NCBI GenBank assembly: GCA_016744295.1
Contig: JADGEQ010000043.1
Span: 1-57,451 of the forward strand
Source of the DNA: Desulfobacteraceae bacterium
GTDB lineage: Bacteria > Desulfobacterota > Desulfobacteria > Desulfobacterales > Desulfobacteraceae
Direction of reading: 5' to 3'
Length of the DNA stretch: 57,451 nucleotides
Below the pieces are notes generated by a model. It saw only the letters and a list, made by a program, of their open reading frames with translations, ran no database searches and was not told the DNA's origin. The position numbers and the translations under genes are program-made. Below are positions 1-8,738 of the stretch, piece after piece; the first letter of the stretch is position 1, and every line of letters starts with the position of its first letter.

Positions 1-190
1 GGGGCATAAGATCTGCGTAAAGGATGATAAAAAATACAAGGATCAGGGTCATCAGATCCAGCATGGTCCAAAGACTTAAATCTTCGGCTTCAAATCCTTC
101 CTCAATTTTTTGTCTCTGGAGACCAAGCCGCTTTCGCTCAGACATCTCCAGTTCTGATTTTAGATGTTCAACAAGAACGTCCTTCCCCAT
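1..190 (-). CDS. MotB-family stator/OmpA-type protein, N-terminal fragment (cut by window edge)
   Basis: ATG at 190-188 reading leftward opens a frame that stays open to base 1, giving 63 residues. After a charged N-terminal stretch comes a single hydrophobic helix (about residues 38-60) with the pattern LWTMLDLMTLILVFF, which matches the MotB plug/transmembrane segment; Asp45 in LDLMTL sits where MotB carries its proton-binding aspartate. It starts one base after the stop of the MotA-like gene, so the two are surely cotranscribed. The OmpA-like peptidoglycan-binding part would lie outside the window. Whether the pair drives flagella, gliding or another energised process cannot be told from here. 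Confidence 0.75.
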   Translation of the reverse strand, partial: MGKDVLVEHLKSELEMSERKRLGLQRQKIEEGFEAEDLSLWTMLDLMTLILVFFIILYADLMP

Positions 191-191
191 T

Positions 192-1028
192 TTATCCCCT
201 GATGTACTGCTTTTTCATTGAAAATTTTAAAGAGGGTTGGCCTTTTGATAAATCAACTAATTTTGCTGTAAATGCAGGATCTTCCTGACTAACCTCCCCT
301 ATGCAATACCGAAGCCTGTATCCGATCAATTTGGAATTGATGCTGTCGGAGATATCCAGAACGCCTTCAATAATCAAAGCCAGTTCAATGGCATCCTGCT
401 TGGTCTTTTCAGCCAGTTTCTTGCCCAGGGGCAGGCATAGTAAATTGGCATACAACAACCCGTAAAAGGTTGTTAAAAGGGCGGTTGCCACTCCTTTCCC
501 GATGAGTTCGGGAGAGCCCATGTTGTTGAGCACATTGATCAGGCCGATGATGGTTCCTACAAATCCGAAAACCGGCATGAGTTTTATCATGGTGTTGATC
601 AGATCTGCCTGGGAGCGCCTGGCACCCAGGAAATTATCATATCGCCGTTCAAGGGTTTTGAAAATCGTATGCCGGTCATAGCCGTCCACCACCATCTCAA
701 TACCCATTTTTAAAAATTTGTTTTCAATTTGCCTGGATTCTTCATCCAGTTCAATGATGCTTTTGGTTCTTCTGATAACGGAAAGGGCTTCGATCTTATT
801 TATCAGCTCATTCAGATCTTTTTTGTCCTTTGAAAAAGCCTGGCCCATGCTGGTCAAAAGATCGGAAAACAATTGGGTCGGATAGGAGATCATGCAGCAC
901 ACAAGGGTTCCCGTAAGAACGATCAGGTTGCTTCGAATATTTGCGGATATTGAAGACAGTTCTGATACGGTTCCGGACAAAATGATGAAGATTATAATTC
1001 CGGAAACCGGTAATATTTTTTGGATCAT
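192..1028 (-). CDS. MotA/TolQ/ExbB-family proton channel protein
   Basis: 278 residues. Two hydrophobic N-terminal segments (about 5-25 and 33-50) and two C-terminal ones (about 148-168 and 180-202) frame a long charged cytoplasmic loop, the MotA topology. The segment MPVFGFVGTIIGLI (151-164) holds the conserved proline and glycine pattern of MotA helix 3, and GVATALLTTFYGLLYAN (179-195) is the conserved MotA helix 4. An AAGGAGA ribosome site lies just upstream of ATG 1028. The protein should form the inner-membrane stator ring with the MotB-like product encoded immediately downstream, using ion flow to do mechanical work. No flagellar genes are seen nearby, so the driven machine is unknown. 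Confidence 0.85.
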   Translation of the reverse strand: MIQKILPVSGIIIFIILSGTVSELSSISANIRSNLIVLTGTLVCCMISYPTQLFSDLLTSMGQAFSKDKKDLNELINKIEALSVIRRTKSIIELDEESRQIENKFLKMGIEMVVDGYDRHTIFKTLERRYDNFLGARRSQADLINTMIKLMPVFGFVGTIIGLINVLNNMGSPELIGKGVATALLTTFYGLLYANLLCLPLGKKLAEKTKQDAIELALIIEGVLDISDSINSKLIGYRLRYCIGEVSQEDPAFTAKLVDLSKGQPSLKFSMKKQYIRG

Positions 1029-1271
1029 TGTGTTCTCCTTACATTATTGATCTTAGCATACTATTGGCTTACGCTTGGATAAGATAAGCAGGATGTATGC
1101 CACTGCCCTGGTTGTAGGTTGATCTAAAAAAATCAGCCGGTTAGGAGCGCTGATATTAAAGTAGAAAACAGGTGGTGGTGACAAAAGGCAGAAAATTCCC
1201 TTTTACCGGGTTAATTTTACCGGGTATAGCTGGGTTTGTTTTTGGGCTGTGTTGGGCAGGCGTATAAAGCG
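1029..1271. other. Intergenic spacer between the DUF309 gene and motA-like gene
   Basis: About 240 bases without a convincing gene, hairpin terminator or repeat. It presumably holds the promoter of the motA-like/motB-like pair, but no -35/-10 or -24/-12 box stands out by eye. Confidence 0.3.
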
Positions 1272-1799
1272 TCAACGCGGTGGCATAAATTTTGGCGGGG
1301 GGGCATCCAGGGATGAAAGGGCTAATATTAGCAGATCTGATTTGAATACGGGGGGGATGATGGCTCTGTTTTCAGATAGAAAGGCAAGGGCTTTTACAGC
1401 AGATTTTTTTGCCCCGGATTCTTGCCCTGCTTCCAAAAGCACATAGGTGGCGGCTGCCCTGATCAGGGCCTGGAAAAGTTTTTTTTCGCTTCCTTTCGCC
1501 TGGAACCAGAAGGGCTCCAGCCATTCATGGCATTCAAAAAAAAGGGACTGATCCCAGAGCAGACAGGCAGTGGTAAATATATCCGGGGCAGACTTCAGCT
1601 GGCTCAAAATATTCTGATATCGGGCCAACCGGTTATCGATATAATCAATATGCCAGGGTGCGAGCTTTTTTTGCTTCAGAGTCAGGACGATTTCATCCAC
1701 CGGGCCCCGGTGCTTTGCATGGATGGCCGAAAGAAAACTTGCTGACAGCCGGTTGCGGACATCACGGCACAGCCTGTTCTCAAAGGGAGAAAAGACCAT
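1272..1799 (-). CDS. DUF309 domain protein
   Basis: About 175 residues if it starts at ATG 1799; an in-frame ATG at 1820 would add seven residues. The segment LFFECHEWLEPFW in the middle is the hallmark of DUF309, a small all-helical family of unknown function with the pattern F-x-x-H-E-x-W-E. I prefer the 1799 start because it overlaps the stop of the upstream RlmK-like gene as TAATG, a common translational-coupling arrangement. The coupling to an rRNA methyltransferase is the only functional hint. The family assignment is fairly safe; a biochemical role is not known. Confidence 0.75.
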   Translation of the reverse strand: MVFSPFENRLCRDVRNRLSASFLSAIHAKHRGPVDEIVLTLKQKKLAPWHIDYIDNRLARYQNILSQLKSAPDIFTTACLLWDQSLFFECHEWLEPFWFQAKGSEKKLFQALIRAAATYVLLEAGQESGAKKSAVKALAFLSENRAIIPPVFKSDLLILALSSLDAPPPKFMPPR

Positions 1800-2767
1800 T
1801 ATAAATGGATTTCCCAGCACCGGTGTATTTTTTTTTTTTTTTTCAGATAATCTTCGGGAATACTTGTGTCTGTTATCTCGGTAATATCTGTTGCATTTAA
1901 GCGATGGGGCTCCATATCAAAGTTCTGGTGGTTGGTGGAAAAAAAGAGGGTTCCTCCGGGCCGCATGAGTTCAAACACCCCATTGAGCAGAGCAGGGTAT
2001 TCCCTGGCAACGTCAAAATGTTTATCCGTCACCTTTGTGGTGGAGTAGGAGGGCGGATCAACCACAGCCAGGTCAAAGGATAGGTTTCGCCATCTGGCCT
2101 TGGCCAAAAAATCAAGGGTGTCTTCCTGAACCAGTGTGTGCCGGGGATCGGTCAGTTTGTTGAGGGCAAGATTCTCTTTTGCCCAGTTGATGGCTGTTTC
2201 AGAGCGATCCACGGACAGGGTGGAGCGGGCACCGCCCCTGGCTGCATAACAGGTAAAGGCCCCGGTATAGCAATAAAGGTTGAGAAAATCCTTGCCCTTG
2301 ACCATTTTGCCGACACGCGCCCTTGTATTTCTATGGTCGGAAAACAGGCCGGTATCCACATAATCACTGGGATTGATATAAAATTGCAGTTCCCTTTCCC
2401 ACATGGGGATTTTCAAGTTGGTATTATTGAGACGCTTATACCGGGTTCCCTCTTTAATTCCGGATTTTCGGATCTTGAGATGCAGTTTTTCAGTTGGGAC
2501 ATTTAAGGCATTTGCCACGGCGGTTCCCATGAGGGGCAGCCAATCTGCTGTGGATTGTTTTCGGCTGTACTCGCCAATGACAAGGTGGCCGCCATACCAA
2601 TCTACCACTGCCCTGATATCAGGGATATCCCAGTCATAGAGCCGGAAAACCTCCAGGTTTTGTTTGGCATAGCGCTTGCGCAAATGCTGGTATCTTTTTT
2701 TGACCTTGTTGGCCAGCATTTCTGCCTGCATCTGGACTTTTCTTTTGTGAGTTTCAGTTGTTTCCAT
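1799..2767 (-). CDS. rlmK: RlmK-type class I SAM-dependent 23S rRNA methyltransferase (stand-alone)
   Basis: 322 residues resembling the C-terminal (RlmK) half of the E. coli fusion RlmKL, which makes m7G2069 in 23S rRNA. Seen in the sequence: an N-terminal helical/PUA-like part, the RlmK-like stretch YKRLNNTNLKIPMWE (110-124), the SAM motif NLYCYTGAFT (163-172), the acidic residue D187 of motif II, the DPPSYS catalytic motif (237-242) and a C-terminal KIHRCWEI that matches the usual RlmK ending. A separate RlmL-type gene lies at 17009-18199, so the two activities are split here. The 3' end crosses a 16-base poly-A run on the coding strand. Confidence 0.8.
   Translation of the reverse strand: METTETHKRKVQMQAEMLANKVKKRYQHLRKRYAKQNLEVFRLYDWDIPDIRAVVDWYGGHLVIGEYSRKQSTADWLPLMGTAVANALNVPTEKLHLKIRKSGIKEGTRYKRLNNTNLKIPMWERELQFYINPSDYVDTGLFSDHRNTRARVGKMVKGKDFLNLYCYTGAFTCYAARGGARSTLSVDRSETAINWAKENLALNKLTDPRHTLVQEDTLDFLAKARWRNLSFDLAVVDPPSYSTTKVTDKHFDVAREYPALLNGVFELMRPGGTLFFSTNHQNFDMEPHRLNATDITEITDTSIPEDYLKKKKKIHRCWEIHL
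1828..1843. repeat. Homopolymer of 16 T (A on the coding strand) inside the rlmK-like gene
   Basis: The + strand has 16 consecutive T, coding for a lysine run about 12 residues before the stop of the RlmK-like gene. The family-typical residues KIHRCW directly after it are in frame, so this run length preserves the normal C-terminus. Such a run is prone to polymerase slippage and to sequencing error. Confidence 0.9.
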
Positions 2768-2824
2768 TTGTCGTTTTATACACTAGGCAGCCAGGCATGG
2801 CAAGGTGGCAGGGTGAGCCTAACC

Positions 2825-3007
2825 CTATGGTTGAAAACCAAAGAAATCAAATGGTGGAGAAATCATACCGCCTGAAGCGGGATACAGATACCGCGTCAAA
2901 TATAACCATTGCATGAAATTATATTTTGCTGCCCCCCAATCATAGAAGACCTTTTTATCGATTGCTGCAAACTCAAAACCGTTGATTTTAATAGACAGCC
3001 TCCTCAC
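2825..3007 (-). CDS. Possible small protein of unknown function
   Basis: 60 codons starting with GTG 3007, which overlaps the stop codon of the upstream PAS gene (GTGA), with AAAGGA five bases before it. The product is aromatic-rich (YDWGAAKYNFMQWLYLTRYLYP) and has a plausible protein composition, but no family is recognised. It could be a translationally coupled small protein or a chance frame in a 236-bp spacer. Confidence 0.3.
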   Translation of the reverse strand: MRRLSIKINGFEFAAIDKKVFYDWGAAKYNFMQWLYLTRYLYPASGGMISPPFDFFGFQP

Positions 3008-4620
3008 GGAATTCCTTTTTTCTTTTTCATTTTAATATACCAATCTTTATCGCCATAAAGTCTATCTGAACAATCAGGGCATATACCATGGCTGAATTCT
3101 GCATTTGAATGTTTTTGTACATAGGCTTCGATCTGATTCCAGTATCCATTGTCATCCCTTATCTTTTTACAGGATGAACAAATCGGTACCAATCCACTCA
3201 AGGTTTTTACACTTTCAAGCGCTTTTTGAAGATTTTTGATCAGTAGTTCACGTTCTTTTTCTGCCAATTTCCGTTCTGTGATATCTCTTGCAATGCCTTG
3301 GGTCCCCAGAAACGTATCCTGGGAGGGCGTCATGGAAGAGTAGATCCCTTCTGCCGAAACACTGAAAATTTCAAACGTAACATTTTGTTGCTCTTTTGTT
3401 AAGAATCTCACTTCAAATGATTCTGTTTTTCTATCCCTTGTTCGTCGTTCATTTAGCTTGTCTTTGGCTTTTTCTTTGTCCTCGTGATAAACCAAATCAA
3501 TCACAGAGGTTTCTAATAATTTTTCAGGCTGATACCCATATTGCTTCACTGAATCACTGATAAACGTGATCCTGCCATCTGCGTCTAATCGATAAATAAT
3601 ATCCGGAACCGTCTTTATAATTGCATCAAGCCTTTTTTCCGATGCGGATAGTTTTTTTTCCGCCTGTTTTCGTACGATGACTTCTGTTTGGAGATCGGCT
3701 GTACGCTCCTCAACAAGCGATTCTAAATGATTCCGGTATTGTGCCAACTCTGATTCTTTATTTTTAAGTTCAGTAATATTCCGAATAGATTCAATGGCTC
3801 CCAGGAAACTTCCATTTTTATCATAAAATGGAGCGGCTATGGCCCAAACAAAGGCACCTTTGCCGTTGAATGATTTTTCTGCAAATGTTTCTGCAATAAG
3901 GCTGTTTTCATTCCGCGCAATAGAATCGTATAGTTTTAAATCAATATCTTTTTCTTCCACAAGATCAGCTAAGGTTGGTCTCAGTTCTTCATAGAAAGCC
4001 AGTGCATATGCAGTCTTGTCTTTGCCAAGAACCTCCTCTTTGCGAATGTTGGTTATTTCCTCAAGCGCCTTATTCCAGGCTATAACTTTTTTGTTTTGAT
4101 CTATTACAAAAGTAGCATCAGGAAGAAATTCAATGATATTGCTGAGACGATCTTCACTGTTGCGAAACGCTTCCTCTATCTGTTTAAGCCTGGTAATGTC
4201 TCTTACTACCGTTATCTGAGCATCCTCTCCGTTGTATTTAATTCTACGTGAATGGGTGTTAACAAATGACGCTTTTTTATCTTTCCCAATATGAATATAC
4301 TCGTTGGAAACTGTCTGGTCATCTTGGATGTTTTTTTTAACTTCGTCCAATTTGTCAGAAGGGTGAAGTTCCTGAATCGTCATTTTAAGTAGTTCTTCCC
4401 GGGAATAACCATATTTTTCAATAGCAGCCTGGTTACAATCAAGAAGTGTGTTTGGCTCACACTCTCTGAAAATAAAAACAGGATCTGGTAAATCATGGAA
4501 CAATAGACTATGCCGTTTATAACTATCTTGCAGTCCATCCTCTGCATTCTTGTTGTCGGAAATAATTTGCTCTAACTCGTTTACTCGTTGTTTCAACTCC
4601 TCATATGTTTTTTTTGCCAT
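3004..4620 (-). CDS. Multi-PAS sensor protein with C-terminal Cys-rich module, no kinase domain
   Basis: 538 residues. A short N-terminal coiled coil (about 1-30) is followed by three PAS domains (about 30-150, 155-285 and 325-450), each ending in the typical ITVVRDIT / SIRNITELK / GIARDITERK linkers; a coiled coil joins PAS2 and PAS3. There is no HisKA, HATPase, GGDEF or HD domain. The C-terminus instead has PICSSCKKIRDDNGYW followed about 20 residues later by FSHGICPDCSDRLYG: two CxxC pairs that look metal-binding. This tail is widespread in deltaproteobacterial PAS proteins as far as I recall, but its output is not understood. Likely a cytoplasmic signal-sensing protein; partner unknown. 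Confidence 0.8.
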   Translation of the reverse strand: MAKKTYEELKQRVNELEQIISDNKNAEDGLQDSYKRHSLLFHDLPDPVFIFRECEPNTLLDCNQAAIEKYGYSREELLKMTIQELHPSDKLDEVKKNIQDDQTVSNEYIHIGKDKKASFVNTHSRRIKYNGEDAQITVVRDITRLKQIEEAFRNSEDRLSNIIEFLPDATFVIDQNKKVIAWNKALEEITNIRKEEVLGKDKTAYALAFYEELRPTLADLVEEKDIDLKLYDSIARNENSLIAETFAEKSFNGKGAFVWAIAAPFYDKNGSFLGAIESIRNITELKNKESELAQYRNHLESLVEERTADLQTEVIVRKQAEKKLSASEKRLDAIIKTVPDIIYRLDADGRITFISDSVKQYGYQPEKLLETSVIDLVYHEDKEKAKDKLNERRTRDRKTESFEVRFLTKEQQNVTFEIFSVSAEGIYSSMTPSQDTFLGTQGIARDITERKLAEKERELLIKNLQKALESVKTLSGLVPICSSCKKIRDDNGYWNQIEAYVQKHSNAEFSHGICPDCSDRLYGDKDWYIKMKKKKGIP

Positions 4621-4982
4621 ATGGAATCTTCCTTATTGCAGAACGAATTCACTTTTGGAGCAACTATTTTGATATAATTCAAGTACGATTTGAATCAACA
4701 AATCATAAAGATACGTCTATTTTCAAGGTTGATTTGATTAAATTGTAGAATACAATAGAAAGGGATCCAACACAAATTGTTAATTAGGAAAAAACCAAAG
4801 AGAAAGTATTTTTAACACCCGCTATATTTGGTTACCGTCGTTTATTTGAAAAAGCAGGACTGACGAAAGCCATGTTGAAACAGGTACAAAGCTTGCGTTA
4901 TGATGAACTAAACTCTCAAAAATGTTTTATAGATGACACAACCCGGTTTTATAGGAAAGCAAGATCAATAAATCGATTTGTT
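4621..4982. other. Spacer with a possible gene remnant on the + strand
   Basis: About 360 bases between the PAS gene and the exporter gene. On the + strand a frame open from 4788 to 5081 reads like protein around FGYRRLFEKAGLTKAM and RFYRKARSINRF, yet it has no good start or ribosome site and runs into the 3' end of the exporter gene. It may be a decayed gene fragment. I could not assign a family. No other structure was seen. Confidence 0.25.
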
Positions 4983-5864
4983 TCATTTTTTTGGAAAAGT
5001 GACGGTATTTACCAACCCTCCCAAAATGACGCAAATCAACCCTATTCCATACACAGGAACGATGGGCTCATCAAAAAATAGAATTAGATAAATTGCTGAT
5101 AATACCGGCGTAATGAAAGTAAATGGGACCAAATAAGATGCTTGGGTTGATTTTAGTGCAACCAACCAAAATACATAAGAGAACCCATTGACAAGGATTC
5201 CATTTAATAAAACAGGTACTATTTCAGCCAGTGAAGGAATTGCAAATTTCGAATAATACAGCATGGATAAAAAGGAAGCGATACATGCTGCTATAAAATA
5301 TATGATCGTCACCCCAAGCGGTTCTTTGTTGATGCCTTTGCTGAGTACTGAAAACAATGCAAAACAGAAGGATCCTGCGCCAACAAGAACAATTACGGAT
5401 ATGTTACTCGCATGAATGCTTTGAAAATCACCTTTTGTTAACACTATAATAACACCCGTGAATCCCAGCATGATTGCCATTATTTTTCTATGGGTTAAGC
5501 GTTCTTTTAAAATAAAAATTGAAAGTATAACAATGAGTATTGGCCAGGTATACTGAACAACCAAGACTTCCATGCCCATTGCCTGGGAATATCCCAGATA
5601 AAGAAATAAATAATAAATATATGTACCCAGTAACCCGAGGAAAAACAGGTAACACAAATCTTTAAAACCAAAGTGCTTGATTTCGCCGATGGTTCCTGAA
5701 AAAAATGCGGTTAAGCCTAAAACGATTACAGAAACCAGGCTTGACCAAAACAAAAATTGATGATTGTCTAAGGTTGTCTGTCCCATTTTAGAAACAACTG
5801 GGATGAGAGCCCACAATGCCACACAAGTAAGAACACAGATAGTCCCTTTTACTTTTCCATTCAT
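4983..5864 (-). CDS. EamA/DMT-superfamily transporter (10 TM drug/metabolite exporter)
   Basis: 293 residues with about ten evenly spaced hydrophobic helices and two repeated EamA halves: ALWALIPVVSK near the N-terminus and the second-half repeat beginning near residue 155. Phrases such as VVQYTWPILIVILSIFILKERLTHRKI and the second-half FFDEP (I-x-x-F-x-E) are characteristic of EamA permeases. It starts inside the stop of the QueG-like gene (ATGA, 5861-5864), so the two form an operon. The LysR gene on the other side of the 6.7 kb promoter probably controls both. The substrate is unknown; amino acids or related metabolites are usual for this family. Confidence 0.85.
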   Translation of the reverse strand: MNGKVKGTICVLTCVALWALIPVVSKMGQTTLDNHQFLFWSSLVSVIVLGLTAFFSGTIGEIKHFGFKDLCYLFFLGLLGTYIYYLFLYLGYSQAMGMEVLVVQYTWPILIVILSIFILKERLTHRKIMAIMLGFTGVIIVLTKGDFQSIHASNISVIVLVGAGSFCFALFSVLSKGINKEPLGVTIIYFIAACIASFLSMLYYSKFAIPSLAEIVPVLLNGILVNGFSYVFWLVALKSTQASYLVPFTFITPVLSAIYLILFFDEPIVPVYGIGLICVILGGLVNTVTFPKK

Positions 5865-6658
5865 GGTGTTATCAACGCTTCACATTGTAGTGGCGATTTC
5901 AGACTGCAGGGCATGCCGGAAACACACTTGGCGCAAACCTCTATATCATCCGACATATTGGGCTTGGCAGCAAATTTTTTCCGGTTTGCCTGTAACCGCC
6001 GGTTGCATCGATGGCGGTCTATACCTTTCAGCGTTACTGCTTGCACGGGACAATTATGCATGCATTTCAAGCAGTCGTGACCGGCTTTATTCAAACAAAG
6101 TTCATTTACAGTAACCAGGGGGTTATTTCCCATTTTTGCTTGTGTCACCAAGCTGCCCAGCCTCCCGGCACTTCCCAGGGGCGTTATCATTTGTGCATTC
6201 ATTCCAAATCGGCCCAAACCGGATATGTGTGCGAGGTGCTTGTGTGACCATCTTGCCGTTAACGATTCAGGATCAAAATTATACGTGGCAGGTGTAAGCT
6301 CAGAACGATACCCATACCCTGCAAAATAGTCTTGTATGAATTCACTGATATCTTGAATAAGATTATTTGTGAATGAAAGAGATTGCCCCCATTCATTACT
6401 GGGGAATTTGCCTTCAATATTGCCATTGGCCAATTCGGGAGTAAAAGGAATGAAAAAAACAACAACCGTTCGGCAAGACCCTAAAAGGTCTTTGGGAAGA
6501 TAATGGTTGCTGGCTGCAATTTTAGGTAAAATCGAGAATCGTTCATCGGCTTTCGCAGTTACCAGTATTGGGTCCCGCCACCACCTGGGAAGCTGTTTTT
6601 GTTTTATTCGTTTCTGACAAAACCCTGTAACAAGTTCTCGTAATGTATTGATTTCCAT
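5861..6658 (-). CDS. QueG-like 4Fe-4S/corrinoid-type reductase-related protein
   Basis: 265 residues from ATG 6658, which has AGAGGGA just upstream; an in-frame ATG at 6685 is less well placed. The layout resembles epoxyqueuosine reductase QueG and its short relatives: an N-terminal domain with LGSCRTVVVFFIPF, a central SHKHLAHISGLGRFGMNAQMITPLGSAGRLGSLVT motif region, then a cysteine-rich C-terminus (CLKCMHNCPVQAV and a partly degenerate second cluster with CAKCVSGMPCS). The central GLGRFG/N-x-x-ITP-x-G signature is the reason for the family call. It is shorter than QueG and the second cluster is atypical, so a true tRNA role is doubtful; a redox role linked to the exporter is possible. Confidence 0.65.
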   Translation of the reverse strand: MEINTLRELVTGFCQKRIKQKQLPRWWRDPILVTAKADERFSILPKIAASNHYLPKDLLGSCRTVVVFFIPFTPELANGNIEGKFPSNEWGQSLSFTNNLIQDISEFIQDYFAGYGYRSELTPATYNFDPESLTARWSHKHLAHISGLGRFGMNAQMITPLGSAGRLGSLVTQAKMGNNPLVTVNELCLNKAGHDCLKCMHNCPVQAVTLKGIDRHRCNRRLQANRKKFAAKPNMSDDIEVCAKCVSGMPCSLKSPLQCEALITP

Positions 6659-6689
6659 TTTGTCCCTCTTATTGTATTGGGCCATTTAA

Positions 6690-6720
6690 TCCACTAGTGG
6701 ATCAGTACTTCCTAGTGGAG
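6690..6720. promoter_or_regulatory. Candidate LysR operator between divergent genes
   Basis: The spacer between the QueG-like and LysR genes holds CCACTAGTGG (6691-6700, a perfect palindrome) followed by CTAGTGG (6712-6718), giving inverted arms CCACTAG...CTAGTGG. LysR regulators usually bind such dyads in the intergenic region of the divergent target. Confidence 0.5.
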
Positions 6721-6801
6721 GCATTTTTTTAAGTAATAGGATGATCGGTTTTTTGACATTTGACAAATGAATAGTTATTATGGAAGGCATAAATTATTTT
6801 T

Positions 6802-7695
6802 ATGGATATGACTATGGATCTTACACCAGATATACTACGCACATTTACCGCCGCTGCTCAAACCCTTAATTTTACTTGTGCTGCCAGAAAAGTAAACCTT
6901 ACCCAATCGGCAGTGAGCATGCAAATTCGCAAATTAGAAGAAAATTTAGGCAAAATCCTTTTCAAGCGCGTGACCCGTGGCGTGGAGTTAACAGGCGAGG
7001 GAGAATCACTTGTAAAATACGCCAATCGTCTTTTGCAGTTGCACAACGAGGCACTTGCTTCACTTACTGCACCCGATATGAATGGATTGATTCGATTGGG
7101 GGCTGCGGAAGACTATGCAGCATTGCATTTGCCCGGAATAATTAAACGATTTGCTAAAAAATATCCTTTTGTTCAGGTAGAGCTATATTGTGATCTTTCA
7201 AATGATCTTCTAAAAATGATGCAAGATGGCAAACTTGACCTTTGCTTGCGAAATACACAAAGCATAGAGACAGGCGGGAAATTCCTACGTAAAGAGCCCC
7301 TTATATGGATCGGTCCCAAAGATGCCGAACCCGAAAAACAATCTCCGATTCCTTTGGCAGTTTTTCATCATGGCTGTATATACCGGCAATGGGCAATGCA
7401 AGCTTTGAATAAACATAATATCCCCTACCGGATTGCATACTCAAGTCCAAGCATTTCAGGCGTTTTGGCAGCGGTTAAATCTGGACTTGCCGTTGCGCCG
7501 GTAGGCGCAAGTACACCGCTTTCCGATTTTCGTATTTTATCTGAAAATACGCTACCAGGACTACCCTCGGCCATGGTAAGTTTGTATCAATCGGACAGCC
7601 CTGAAAACTTGGCCCAAAAGCACCTGGTTCAATATATCACCGATGAATTTCGTGCCATACCCATAATTGCAGCCCGTCCTCACATCCTCGGTTAG
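6802..7695 (+). CDS. LysR-family transcriptional regulator
   Basis: 297 residues. The N-terminus (about 8-70) is a classic LysR winged helix-turn-helix: ILRTFTAAAQTLNFTCAARKVNLTQSAVSMQIRKLEENLGKILFKR. A periplasmic-binding-like effector domain (about 95-290) follows. It is transcribed away from the QueG-like/EamA operon across a 143-bp spacer holding a dyad, the standard LysR arrangement, so it most likely regulates that operon in response to a small molecule that the exporter moves. ATG 6802 is used; a second in-frame ATG lies at 6814. Effector unknown. Confidence 0.9.
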   Translation: MDMTMDLTPDILRTFTAAAQTLNFTCAARKVNLTQSAVSMQIRKLEENLGKILFKRVTRGVELTGEGESLVKYANRLLQLHNEALASLTAPDMNGLIRLGAAEDYAALHLPGIIKRFAKKYPFVQVELYCDLSNDLLKMMQDGKLDLCLRNTQSIETGGKFLRKEPLIWIGPKDAEPEKQSPIPLAVFHHGCIYRQWAMQALNKHNIPYRIAYSSPSISGVLAAVKSGLAVAPVGASTPLSDFRILSENTLPGLPSAMVSLYQSDSPENLAQKHLVQYITDEFRAIPIIAARPHILG

Positions 7696-7920
7696 CCCCG
7701 CTTTAATCTGGTGTCCTTTTAAAAAAGTTAACCAGATTATTTGATGTTGTCTGGATTTTATCCAAATCAAAATTTATATGCGATCAACCTGTGGCAGTGA
7801 GGGTGGGGTGTCGGGCATTTATAAAATCAGGATTGACATCCCTAGGCGGCAGTATTAAAACTGCTGCATCATTGAACTAAAAACGGAATTAAAAACGGAT
7901 CGATATAGGAGGAGTGGAAA

Positions 7921-8583
7921 ATGCTCAAAGATGGTGAAAAAGGAGTGATTCGTCAGCGGGGCAAGGAAAATATCACCTATGCCATTGCACCCCATCTGCC
8001 CTGCGGGGTGGTGAAGCCAATCCAGCTTCGGAAGCTGGCGGATGTGGCGGAAAAATATGAGGTGGCAGAACTAAAGATTACCAGTGCCGCCAGGATCGCC
8101 ATCATTGGGATTCCCGAGGATGATGTGGATGGGGTATGGAAGGATCTGGATATGGATCCGGGATTTGCCACGGGGCTTTGTGTCCGGAGTATTAAGGTGT
8201 GTCCGGGAATTGAATATTGCCGGTTGGGCCTGCAGGACAGTCTGAAAATGGGGATGAAGCTGGATCATACCTACCACGGCATGGTTCTGCCCAGCAAGAT
8301 GAAAATGGGGGTTTCCGGCTGCAAGGTCCAATGTGCTGAAAATTGTATCAAGGATATCTCCCTCTACGGCACCCAGAAGGGATGGACAGTTCAGATCGGG
8401 GGAAATGGGTCTGCAAGGCCCCGGCTTGCTGATATCCTGGTGGAGGACCTTTCCTTTGAAGCTGCTGAAGAAATGGTCGGGAAAGTGGTGGATTATTACC
8501 GGGAAAATTCAAAGCGGGAACGCGTGGGCAGAATGGTGGACAGGCTTGGCCTTGATACTATCAAAAAGGCCCTTCTTGGGTGA
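7921..8583 (+). CDS. Small siroheme/4Fe-4S sulfite reductase-like protein (assimilatory-type, low molecular weight)
   Basis: 220 residues, matching the length of the one-piece low-spin sulfite reductase of Desulfovibrio vulgaris (about 218 residues). It has the ferredoxin-like half domain followed by the siroheme 4Fe-4S signature: Cys94-X5-Cys100 (CPGIEYC) and Cys134-X3-Cys138 (CKVQC), plus the SAAR motif (55-58) that contacts siroheme. A strong AGGAGGAG ribosome site precedes the ATG, and a rho-independent terminator follows, so it is a monocistronic gene. It should reduce sulfite (or nitrite) by six electrons in the cytoplasm; the electron donor is not encoded beside it. Confidence 0.85.
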   Translation: MLKDGEKGVIRQRGKENITYAIAPHLPCGVVKPIQLRKLADVAEKYEVAELKITSAARIAIIGIPEDDVDGVWKDLDMDPGFATGLCVRSIKVCPGIEYCRLGLQDSLKMGMKLDHTYHGMVLPSKMKMGVSGCKVQCAENCIKDISLYGTQKGWTVQIGGNGSARPRLADILVEDLSFEAAEEMVGKVVDYYRENSKRERVGRMVDRLGLDTIKKALLG

Positions 8584-8650
8584 ACCGGCCTGGGCGGTTT
8601 GAAATAGCCAGGGGCAGGGTGATAAAATCTTTGGACTCTGAAAAACTTAT

Positions 8651-8688
8651 GGGGCTGGAATCATGATGGATTCCAGCCCCTGTTTTTT
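8651..8688 (+). terminator. Rho-independent terminator after the sulfite reductase gene
   Basis: GGGGCTGGAATC (8651-8662) pairs perfectly with GATTCCAGCCCC (8669-8680), 12 bp with a 6-base loop, followed by TGTTTTTT. Confidence 0.9.
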
Positions 8689-8738
8689 GGGGGGTGTCAT
8701 GGGGTTATTCCCGGTGCAGATGGCCTGATTTTGGTTTC

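Noticed and set aside
4788..5081. Real gene upstream of the exporter on the + strand
   Set aside because: Protein-like stretch but no start, and it ends within the exporter gene; listed only as a possible remnant.
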